A stretch of 39,760 nt of DNA, taken from an uncultured Akkermansia sp. (GTDB lineage Bacteria > Verrucomicrobiota > Verrucomicrobiia > Verrucomicrobiales > Akkermansiaceae). The translations under genes and the position numbers were made by a program. This document shows positions 7,794 to 16,500 of the stretch, piece by piece; within the stretch, counting starts at the first letter, position 1, and the number at the start of each line of letters is the position of its first letter. The notes under the pieces were generated by a model. The model ran no database searches and had not been told where the DNA came from. It saw nothing but the letters and a program-made list of their open reading frames with translations. The DNA is taken from NCBI GenBank assembly GCA_947631435.1, contig CANRLM010000015.1, positions 1-39,760 on the forward strand, given 5' to 3'.

Positions 7794-8567
7794 ATGAACA
7801 TACGGACGAAGAAGTTGAGCGAGGCGGCGCGCAACAACGCGAGGTACTGGTTTGTGTGCGCGATCAACGGGGATCGCCGCGTCTTTTCGGCCCCCGCGGC
7901 GGAGCTTGAGAAAGCCTTCCACGAGCATGCCATCAACGTGATCGACCGTGGAGCGGCGAGCGAGAAGTATTCGCTCTACACGGACTACAAGAGGGGAGAA
8001 ATCTTCTCGGCGGTGACGCAGAGGGACACGCAGATGGTGTTCAGCCTGATGCGGGAGCCGCAGGGGGATGAGACAGCGGTGAAGGGGGAAGGGACGATGC
8101 AGCCGCGCGGGCGGCGCTTTGCGCCGGTGAGGTACGAGGAGCTGAGTGAGCGGGGGAAGGAGGCGTACAGCATCCAGAAGCTGATGTCGCTGCTGGCTGA
8201 CTACGGATTCGAATGCCAGCGAGTGATGAATGATGCATGGGGGGTGGATGTGATCGCAACGAGAGAGAGTCCGAAGGGAGGCAGCGAGGTGATGCTGCTG
8301 CAGATCAAGGGGAGAGCGATCGGGGAGAGGGAGGACGTGCATCAGGGGAGAGACCTTTACATGGCCATAGCCGATCCGACGAACCGGGGATGGTATGTCA
8401 TTCCGCACGATGGGACGGCGCAGAGCGTCATTCCCGAGACGTGCCTGCAGACGGACACGTGGGAGAGGGGCGTGTACCGGGTTCGGAAGCTCTCGGCGGC
8501 GGTGGAGAGCAAATTATCACCCTATTTCTTCCCGTGGGTGAGTGAGGAGGAGGCAACCATGAGATGA
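7794..8567 (+). CDS. Uncharacterised protein with a possible PD-(D/E)XK nuclease-like fold
   Basis: 257 residues from the ATG at 7794, chosen because gagg at 7784-7787 sits 6 bases upstream; a GTG at 7719 in the same frame would add 25 residues. The second half contains a long helix (YSIQKLMSLLADYGFECQRV), then AWGVDVIATRE and EVMLLQIKGR. An Asp in a strand followed by a Q-x-K strand is the pattern of PD-(D/E)XK-fold proteins, and continues into a probable IADPTNRGWYVIPHD strand. Whether it cuts DNA is unknown, and its place between a glycosyltransferase and ugd is unexpected. The first 120 residues are unrecognised. It has no signal peptide or membrane segment. Confidence 0.6.
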   Translation: MNIRTKKLSEAARNNARYWFVCAINGDRRVFSAPAAELEKAFHEHAINVIDRGAASEKYSLYTDYKRGEIFSAVTQRDTQMVFSLMREPQGDETAVKGEGTMQPRGRRFAPVRYEELSERGKEAYSIQKLMSLLADYGFECQRVMNDAWGVDVIATRESPKGGSEVMLLQIKGRAIGEREDVHQGRDLYMAIADPTNRGWYVIPHDGTAQSVIPETCLQTDTWERGVYRVRKLSAAVESKLSPYFFPWVSEEEATMR

Positions 8568-8589
8568 CGGAAAAAGAGGAAAAGGTCTT

Positions 8590-9846
8590 ATGATGAAAAT
8601 AGCTGTAATTGGGACAGGATATGTGGGGCTTCCTACGGGAGTGGGCTTGGCGAGGCTTGGACACGATGTCACCTGCATCGATTGCGACCACGAGAAGGTG
8701 GAGAAGCTGCGAGCCGGGCAGACGACGCTGTTTGAAGAGGGACTTGAGGATTTCTTGAAGACCGAGCTGGCGTCTGGGAGGCTGACTTTTACGGATGAGA
8801 TGAAAGAAGGCGTGAGCGGGGCGCGAATCGTGATGTTGGCTGTGGGGACGCCTGAAAATCCTGCCACGGGTGAAGCAAATCTCTCCTACCTGTTCGGCGC
8901 GGTGAGGGAGATGGCGCCCTTTCTGCCGGCGGATGCCGTTGTGGCGGTCAAGTCCACGGTGCCGGTCGGCACAGGGGATGAAGTCGAAAAACTTATCCGT
9001 GAGAGCAACCCGAAGGCGCGGGTCGAGGTAATCTCCCTGCCGGAGTTTTTGAGAGAAGGCTATGCCGTGCATGACTTCTTTCACCCCGTGCGCATCGTCG
9101 TGGGCACGCAGTCACAGAAAGCCCGCGAGCTGATTCGTGAGCTTTACGCTCCTCTCCCCAATGCCCCCAGATTTCTCTTCGTGGCGCGGCGTTCCTCGGA
9201 GGCCATCAAGTACGCCTCCAACGCCTTCCTCGCGGTGAAGATCCATTACATCAACGAGATGGCAGACTTCTGCGAGGCGGCGGGGGCCAACATCCATGAG
9301 GTGGCGCAGGGCATGGGGCTTGATTCGCGCATCGGACCGGCTTTCCTCAAACCCGGTCCGGGCTACGGCGGCTCCTGCTTTCCGAAGGACACGAAAGCCA
9401 TCGAACACATGGCGCGCAAGTTGGGGGTGGAACTCTCGCTCATTCGAGCCGCCATCAGGGGGAACAAAAAGCGCCGGGAGAACATGGCGCAGCGCGTCCT
9501 GAAAGAGGTGGAAGATGTGCCCTCCCCGAAGATCGCCATCTGGGGACTGGCGTTCAAGGAGGGGACGGATGACTGCCGGGAGAGTCCCGCGGTGGAGATT
9601 GTGCAGCGCCTAGCGAGCCACAACGTGGACGTGTGCGTCTACGACCCGCAGGCAATGACGACAGCGCGTCGTATCCTGGGTGACACCGTCCGGTACGCGC
9701 CGGATATGTACAGTGCTGCACAGGGAGCCGACGTGTTGGTCATTCTCACGGAATGGCCGCAGTTTGACGCGGCGGACTGGAAACGAGTGGCAAGCGGGCT
9801 ACGTTCGCACCACATATTAGACTTCCGCTTCTTCAAAAAACGATGA
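8590..9846 (+). CDS. ugd: UDP-glucose 6-dehydrogenase
   Basis: Oxidises UDP-glucose to UDP-glucuronate with two NAD+, providing uronic acid for the polymer. The 418 residues have the Rossmann motif IGTGYVGLP (7-15), the linker VKSTVPVGT (120-128), EFLREG (152-157), the central helix with AIKYASNAFLAVKI, and the catalytic cysteine C263 in GGSCFPKD. A C-terminal UDP-binding domain follows with WGLAFKEGTDDCRESPA. A UDP-ManNAc or GDP-mannose dehydrogenase is possible, but the spacing and the FKEGTDD motif favour UDP-glucose. Two consecutive ATG codons (8590, 8593) could start it. Its product connects with the TupA-like domains downstream. Confidence 0.9.
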   Translation: MMKIAVIGTGYVGLPTGVGLARLGHDVTCIDCDHEKVEKLRAGQTTLFEEGLEDFLKTELASGRLTFTDEMKEGVSGARIVMLAVGTPENPATGEANLSYLFGAVREMAPFLPADAVVAVKSTVPVGTGDEVEKLIRESNPKARVEVISLPEFLREGYAVHDFFHPVRIVVGTQSQKARELIRELYAPLPNAPRFLFVARRSSEAIKYASNAFLAVKIHYINEMADFCEAAGANIHEVAQGMGLDSRIGPAFLKPGPGYGGSCFPKDTKAIEHMARKLGVELSLIRAAIRGNKKRRENMAQRVLKEVEDVPSPKIAIWGLAFKEGTDDCRESPAVEIVQRLASHNVDVCVYDPQAMTTARRILGDTVRYAPDMYSAAQGADVLVILTEWPQFDAADWKRVASGLRSHHILDFRFFKKR

Positions 9847-9907
9847 TGGAGGAGAACGAGCAAATTTTGATAATCCATTATTGGAGAAAACAAATCAACA
9901 CAAGCAA

Positions 9908-10165
9908 ATGAATGTGAAAAAAGTCAGCAAAGTTAAGCGTTTCAGATATTGGCTGCTGTACAAAATGCGCCTTATCAGTGGGCGCAAGTATGCGGAAAAG
10001 CTGGAAAAGTGGGGGCTTCCATGTGGAGAAGAAATCGAGAAAAATGGTGCGAAAAAGGGCTTCGGTGAGAGACTGAGGTATATATGGGAATACCCCATAC
10101 GCTTGCAGGAGGAATGCGATCGCTTGGAACTCGAGATTGAACGGCTGAAAAAAGGCTTACCGTAA
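9908..10165 (+). CDS. Small basic protein with C-terminal coiled coil, unknown
   Basis: An 85-residue product from the ATG at 9908; a TTG at 9881 would add nine residues. The N-terminal half is strongly basic (KKVSKVKRFRYWLLYKMRLISGRKYAEKL), and the C-terminus (RLQEECDRLELEIERLKKG) forms amphipathic heptads. It contains no recognised domain. Short basic proteins of this look often precede or are fused to glycosyltransferases and may help membrane association, but that is a guess. The gene starts the A+T-rich block and ends 17 bases before the first large fusion gene. Confidence 0.5.
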   Translation: MNVKKVSKVKRFRYWLLYKMRLISGRKYAEKLEKWGLPCGEEIEKNGAKKGFGERLRYIWEYPIRLQEECDRLELEIERLKKGLP

Positions 10166-10182
10166 CGATAGCGAAGGAGGTG

Positions 10183-13100
10183 ATGAGAGGTTGTAAGCAT
10201 TGCAAAGTAGGAAGCAACAGAGAAGAGATGAATCATATAAAAGCACAGCCCACGAAGGGCGAAACTATCCAGGTTCAAAATGCAGAGGAAGATCTGGTCA
10301 CGACAGCACGAACTGTTGTGCAAAATCAGGTAGATTATGAGCCAAAAGTGTCCGTCATTATGCCCGTGTACAACGTGGAAGCCTACTTGCGGGAATGCCT
10401 GAACAGTGTTGTCGACCAAACTCTCAAGGAGATTGAGATTATCTGCATTGACGATGGTTCTACGGATAACTCTCTGTCCATTTTAAAAGAATATGCCCAA
10501 AAAGATCCACGCATTAGTGTATTGCAGCAGAAAAATCTGCATGCCGGTGTTGCACGCAACGCGGGTATGACCATAGCAAAAGGAAAATACCTCAGCTTCT
10601 TAGATGCGGATGATTTCTTTGAACTTAGAATGCTTGAAGACTGTTATAGCTTGATTGAAAAAGAGGGGAGTGAGATCTTATTATATCAGTATTGGGATTA
10701 TAATGATGAAACTCATGAACCAGAACAGGTGAGAGGAATCAATAAAAAATTGACAAATGACGAAAGCATCACGCTTCCTACCATATCCGCTCGGAAACAA
10801 CTCATGACCATGTGCAATCCGATGCCATGGAATAAATTGATATGTCATCAGTTTATCAAAGATGTGGGCATCAGATTTCAATCACAATTAGCCTCAAATG
10901 ATGTTTACTTCTCCCTGAGCGCTCTAGCGTGTTCGCAAAAGATAACACTCTTCTACAAGCCTTACGTCTATTATCGGTATAACCGGAAAGGGTCCTTGAG
11001 AAATGCGCGCGACAGGAGTCCTTTTGACTTTTATAAGGCTTATGAAAAGTTATATAAAATACTCAAAAAAAAGAGATTATATAAGACATATCAGGAGACT
11101 TTTCTGACATCTTTAATCTCCACCTCGCTCTGGACTCTTGCGCACACAGAGAAAGCTCACCAAGAAGTCAAGGAATTCATTAGAAATGTCATTGTTCCTA
11201 AATTCATTCAAGGAAAGGAAGTTTTACTTTCTGAAAATTTGATAAGTTGTTTAGAAAGGGTTAAATATCCTGACATAATTGTATCTTTAACTTCCTATCC
11301 GGCACGAATTGGGACTGTAAATCAAACGATTGAAAGCCTTCTAAACCAAAGTTTAGAGCCTGATAAGCTTATTTTGTGGCTGGCACCGGAGCAATTCCCG
11401 AGTAAAGAAGTCGATTTGCCTCAAGAATTGCTTGATTTACAGGACCGAGGGTTAACGATTGATTGGTATCATGATATTGGCTCTTATAAAAAATTGATTC
11501 CAACCTTAAAGAAGTATCCAGATGCAATCATAGTGACAGCAGACGATGATAATATCTATGAACGTGATTGGTTGAAGAAATTAGTTGAAGGCTATCAACA
11601 ATTCCCCCACGATATACAGTGTCACCGAGTCACGAAATTCTTTTACGAGAATGGCTGGAGAAGCATCAAAGGGGGACACGATTACTATGAGAAAGGCAGT
11701 TTTTTAAATGAAATAGTGGGCCTTGGGGGAGTGCTTTATCCACCCCATTGCTTTTACAAGGATATCTTGGATGAGAAGCTTTTTATGCAATTAGCTCCGA
11801 CAAACGATGATCAGTGGTTCTGGATACAGGCTGCTCTGAACGGAGTCCGAGTTCGCGTTGTTGACCAGCCTATCATAAAGGCGAACTACATTCCTGGAAC
11901 ACAAGAAAACGGTCTAGCAAAAATCAATAATGAGGGGGAAAATTTATTCTGGAAAGATTTTGACCGTCTCATAGCATATTATCCCCAAATTAAGGAAATA
12001 TTCATCTCTGAGAGAAAACGGGAAAAGCTAAAAATTGTCAATGGGATATTTCCTTGTAAAAAACAACTTCAAAAATGGTGTCAACGAGTATTAGTTAATC
12101 CTTCCTTTGATGTAGAGCATCCCAAAACATTTAATGAGAAGATTCAGTGGCTCAAACTTTATGATTCCACACCAATCAAGACACGGCTGGCTGATAAGTA
12201 TCTTGTACGTGAGTGGGTGAAAGAAAAAATCGGAGAGAAATACCTCATTCCCTTGTTGGGTGTCTATGATCGATTTGAGGACATTGATTTTAGTCAGTTG
12301 CCCAACCAATTTGTGATCAAGTGCAATCACGGATGTGGTTATAATATCGTTGTTGAAGACAAATCTCAACTTGATCATGCCGATGCAAAACGGAAGGTGG
12401 ATAGGTGGATGCGTGAAAATTACGCATTCAAATGTGGCTTTGAGCTCCACTATCGGAATATTTGTCCCAAGATATTAATTGAACCGCATATTACAAATGA
12501 TGAGCAAAATTTATATGACTACAAATTTTGGTGCTTTAACGGAGATGTTAAATATGTGCAGTTTAGGAGCGGTTTTCCTGCAAATTTGAGGATGGTTTTT
12601 TATGATTTGAACTGGGAACGTCAGCCATTCTATTATGATTACAAGCTCTATGAGAAAGAGTTAGAAAAACCGGATAATTTCGATGAGATGATTAAAATTG
12701 CTAAAACGTGCTGCCAAGGTTTTCCTTTCGCATGTGTTGATTTATACCGTCTAAATGATGGAATAATTAAATTTGGCGAAGTGACTTTCACTGGTTCGTG
12801 TGGGAGTGGACGCTGGAATAATGAAAAATATAATCTCTTGCTGGGGGAATTAATCAAGCTTCCTCAATTAGCTTACGATGTGGACAGCGGCGAATATTAT
12901 AAGCCCAAGAAGGCCTCAAAGCTTCTGCCCTATCTGAGATTGTTGTTGAATAGGCATAAAGAACATGGTCTGCTGAAGAGGGCTAAATCCCTACGAGAAA
13001 AGCACATATTAAAACAGTTATCGCAAATGCGGATTGACATCAAAAATTTTGGCACGAAAGAAAACAAGGTTTCAATTCAGACACACAACAACACGATCAC

Positions 13101-13548
13101 AGTGCCGGGCTGGTTTAGGAATGCGCAAGGTGAAGGGTGTACTCTAACAGGCTACGAGAATCGGGGACAAATAAAAATTCGCACCATCAAAGATGGGCGA
13201 CTTGAGCTAAAGTTCACGGGGTCAGACAAGCGTTTTGAAGGTGAAAGGTTCCCTCTATGGAATGATTATAAATCAATTAAGATCAATGGGATAGAGATTC
13301 TCTCCTCACCTATTGCAGTGTGGCACGACAAACCATGGCGCTACGAAATGCCTGTGAAAGATGGACAGGAAATACTGGTTGAGTATGAACGTCAAGCACA
13401 TCCTTATTCGCGGGAAGACTTGAAGGAAACGATCCTGAAGCTCAACCCGACATGGGGTGCTGTTCAAGAAAACATTGACGTGTTGACAGACGAGGTTTGC
13501 AAAAGCATGAATCAAGCAACCAACCCATTGAATGAAAAGCAGGACTGA
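10183..13548 (+). CDS. Multidomain GT2 / GT-A / TupA-like ATP-grasp fusion protein
   Basis: About 1121 residues, no signal peptide or membrane span, so cytoplasmic. Domain order: GT2 (about 55-300; IDDGSTD, LDADD at 141-145); a second GT-A module (about 364-610; SLTSYPARIG, TADDDNIY with DDD near 455-457, PTNDDQWFW); a TupA-like ATP-grasp (about 625-905; FVIKCNHGCGYN, YDYKFWCFNG, and E867 in IKFGEVTF as a likely metal ligand); and a beta-rich C-terminal domain (about 960-1090; FTGSDKRFEGERFP, VWHDKPWRY). TupA-like proteins are thought to amidate uronic acids with amino acids in teichuronopeptide; here that is inference. The ATG at 10183 is only two bases from aaggagg, but the paralogue starts equivalently. 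The stop overlaps the next start (TGATG). Confidence 0.88.
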   Translation: MRGCKHCKVGSNREEMNHIKAQPTKGETIQVQNAEEDLVTTARTVVQNQVDYEPKVSVIMPVYNVEAYLRECLNSVVDQTLKEIEIICIDDGSTDNSLSILKEYAQKDPRISVLQQKNLHAGVARNAGMTIAKGKYLSFLDADDFFELRMLEDCYSLIEKEGSEILLYQYWDYNDETHEPEQVRGINKKLTNDESITLPTISARKQLMTMCNPMPWNKLICHQFIKDVGIRFQSQLASNDVYFSLSALACSQKITLFYKPYVYYRYNRKGSLRNARDRSPFDFYKAYEKLYKILKKKRLYKTYQETFLTSLISTSLWTLAHTEKAHQEVKEFIRNVIVPKFIQGKEVLLSENLISCLERVKYPDIIVSLTSYPARIGTVNQTIESLLNQSLEPDKLILWLAPEQFPSKEVDLPQELLDLQDRGLTIDWYHDIGSYKKLIPTLKKYPDAIIVTADDDNIYERDWLKKLVEGYQQFPHDIQCHRVTKFFYENGWRSIKGGHDYYEKGSFLNEIVGLGGVLYPPHCFYKDILDEKLFMQLAPTNDDQWFWIQAALNGVRVRVVDQPIIKANYIPGTQENGLAKINNEGENLFWKDFDRLIAYYPQIKEIFISERKREKLKIVNGIFPCKKQLQKWCQRVLVNPSFDVEHPKTFNEKIQWLKLYDSTPIKTRLADKYLVREWVKEKIGEKYLIPLLGVYDRFEDIDFSQLPNQFVIKCNHGCGYNIVVEDKSQLDHADAKRKVDRWMRENYAFKCGFELHYRNICPKILIEPHITNDEQNLYDYKFWCFNGDVKYVQFRSGFPANLRMVFYDLNWERQPFYYDYKLYEKELEKPDNFDEMIKIAKTCCQGFPFACVDLYRLNDGIIKFGEVTFTGSCGSGRWNNEKYNLLLGELIKLPQLAYDVDSGEYYKPKKASKLLPYLRLLLNRHKEHGLLKRAKSLREKHILKQLSQMRIDIKNFGTKENKVSIQTHNNTITVPGWFRNAQGEGCTLTGYENRGQIKIRTIKDGRLELKFTGSDKRFEGERFPLWNDYKSIKINGIEILSSPIAVWHDKPWRYEMPVKDGQEILVEYERQAHPYSREDLKETILKLNPTWGAVQENIDVLTDEVCKSMNQATNPLNEKQD
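10341..10570 (+). repeat. Long direct repeat I, copy 1 (GT2 nucleotide-binding half)
   Basis: This stretch is nearly identical to 13709-13938, with runs of dozens of identical bases. The downstream acceptor halves of the two GT2 domains diverge. Confidence 0.85.
11276..13450 (+). repeat. Long direct repeat II, copy 1 (GT-A, TupA and C-terminal domain)
   Basis: Aligns without interruption to about 15592-17765. Identity is highest at the start of the GT-A module (an exact run of over 40 bases beginning near 11291 and 15607) and falls in the linker after the TupA domain. Confidence 0.85.
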
Positions 13549-16500
13549 TGAGAGGGAGAACCATCACGAGGTGCAAGCATACAAGAATGAACGGAAACAT
13601 GAGAAAAGAGGGAAACTCTCCAAAGGATAGAACCGTTCAGGTTCAAAATGCGGAGGGGGAGTCAAATACGACGGCATATGTTATTACGCAGAATCAAATA
13701 GATTATGTGCCAAAAGTGTCCGTCATTATACCCGTGTACAGCGCGGAAGCCTACTTGCGGGAATGCCTGAACAGTGTTGTCAACCAAACTCTCAAGGAGA
13801 TTGAGATTATCTGCATTGACGATGGTTCCACGGATAGCTCTCTGTCCATCCTGAAGGAATATGCTCAAAAAGATCCACGAATCAGCGTACTACAACAAGA
13901 GAACCTGCATGCCGGAGTTGCTCGTAACGCAGGTATCGCTGTCGCACAAGGAGATTACATCCATTTCTTGGATAGCGATGATTGGGTGGACGCAGACACG
14001 TACGAAAAGCTCACTGCTCTCATAACAAGACATGGCGTGGAGTTGCTTAAATTTTGCTCTTTTTCATTCGATAATCAGAAAAAGGAGATCGTTAGTTCCT
14101 ATTTCACGGACATGCGAGCGCTTCAGGAAAATGATTTTGAGAAAAGTTATTCATTGAATCGTGATTACAAGCTTTTGGTGCGCATTTCGGATGCTCCGTG
14201 GTCAGGTATTTATTTGAGGCATTTTTTGCTGCAACATAACATAAGGTTTGACAACCTTCTTTGTGCTAATGATACATCATTTTTTTATCGCTGTTTACTA
14301 CATGCGAGAAAAGTTTACATCACGAAAGAAAAGTTTGTTTATTATCGTATCAACAACATTTCTTCCCTAATTGGCATCCGGGCACATAACTTCGATTGCC
14401 AAATTCGCCAATTTTTTATCATCCTTAATATCATCCGCTCTTGTCGACAGAATATCATCAGTTGCGTTCGCCAACATCTGATTAACAGTATTTATTACCG
14501 GTATTTAACCTATATCAAGAATCCGTACTTGGAGCCGGCATGCAAGGACAAAATCCGAACGCTTATCAGGGATTTCAACACTCATGTTTGTCGGGACGAA
14601 ATTAACGTAGAATATCTGGCATATTTTGATGATATTCGAGAGGAGAAAATGCCTGAAAGAGAGGGAAGAGAGATGGCGCATATCGTGGCTCAAAATCGAC
14701 TCGACTTCAAGCCAAAAGTTTCGGTGATTATCCCGGTTTATAATGCGGAAGAATTTCTGAAAGAATGTCTGGACAGCGTTGTTAATCAAACGCTGCGTGA
14801 ATTAGAGATCATCTGTGTGGATGACGCCTCCACAGATCATTCACTCGAAATCCTGAAAGGGTACGCGAGGGAAAACCCTCGAATTACTATCATCAGTAAC
14901 TCGGAAAATACAGGCGCACCTGGTGCTGTAAAAAATTTGGGGCTTTCATGTGCTAAAGGGTCTTATATAGGATTCGTTGATGCTGATGATCAAATCGATA
15001 CGCATTTTTTTGAAGAACTTTTTAATCTCGCTGTGCGTCATGGCGCTGATATAGCGGCAACGAGGGTAGTTGTAAGATTTTCCGAAAACAAGGAGTCCAG
15101 GACTGTCATTCCCTGTACCTCCAATGTCTTGGTTACTATGGCGCAGAAGAAAGAATTGATGATAGAGTCTGGCGCCAATTGGAATAAAATATATAAGAAG
15201 GAACTTTTGGATACTTTTCACATACGATGCTATGAAAAGAAGAATATAGCAGAAGATAATTACTTTTCTATGATCGCCATGTCCGTTTCAAAGAAAATTG
15301 TTCTGACAGACAGAGTGGCGTATTACTACCGGAGGCATGAAGGGAGTGTAACAGCCGATAAACGAACAGCGAAAGATTTTCTCATCTTCGATGTGTACGC
15401 CAAGGTGGAGGCCTTCATTCGATCAACATTTAAGAACAGAGAGGAACCCTATATTCAGGCTGTCAGAGAGCGAGAATATCAGGATTTTACCTGGTTTATT
15501 CACGACTGCGATGAAAAGTGGCAACTAGCCTTCAAAAAGAGATTAGCAGAGGACTTTCCAGATGTTTATCATAAAATCGTCCCCAGAGATCTCATTGTTT
15601 CCTTAACTTCCTATCCGGCACGAATTGGGACTGTAAATCAAACGATTGAAAGCATTGTCAACCAGAGCTTGAAGCCTGATAAGCTCATTTTGTGGCTGGC
15701 ACCGGAACAATTTCCAAATAAAGAAGCCGATTTGCCTCAAGACTTGCTCGATTTACAGAATCAGGGGTTAACGATTGATTGGTATCATGATATTGGCTCT
15801 TATAAAAAATTGATCCCCACCTTAAGGAGGTATCCGGATGCAATCATAGTGACAGCAGATGACGATAATATCTATGAACGTGACTGGTTGAAGAGATTAT
15901 TTGATAGTTATCAACAATTCCCTCATGATATACAATGTCACCGGGTCACGAAATTCTTTTATGATGACCGCTTTAGAATCATCACAGGGGGGCACGATTA
16001 CTACAAGGGAGACAGTTTCCTAAATAAATTAGTAGGTCTTGGAGGGGTTCTTTATCCACCCCATTGTTTTTACAAGGACATCCTGAATGAGGAGCTTTTT
16101 AGACGATTAACTCCAACAAATGATGATCAGTGGTTCTGGATGCAGGCTGTTCTGAATGGAGTCCGAGTTCGCGTTGTCCATCAGCCTATCATTGAAGCCA
16201 ACTATATTCCCGGAACACAGGAAAAAGGTCTGACGAAAATCAATGATGCGGGAGAAAAATTGTTTTGGAAAGATTTTGATCGTCTCATGGCATATTATCC
16301 CAAAATTAGGGAAATATTCATATCTGAAAATAAACGAGAAAAATCAAAAATTATTAATAAGCCAATCCCTTATAAACAATCACTTCAAAGTTGGTATCGT
16401 CGAATTTCTAAAAATAAGTCTTTTGATATCGATCATCCACAGACATTTAATGAAAAAATTCAGTGGCTCAAACTTTACGATTCCACACCCATCAAGACAA

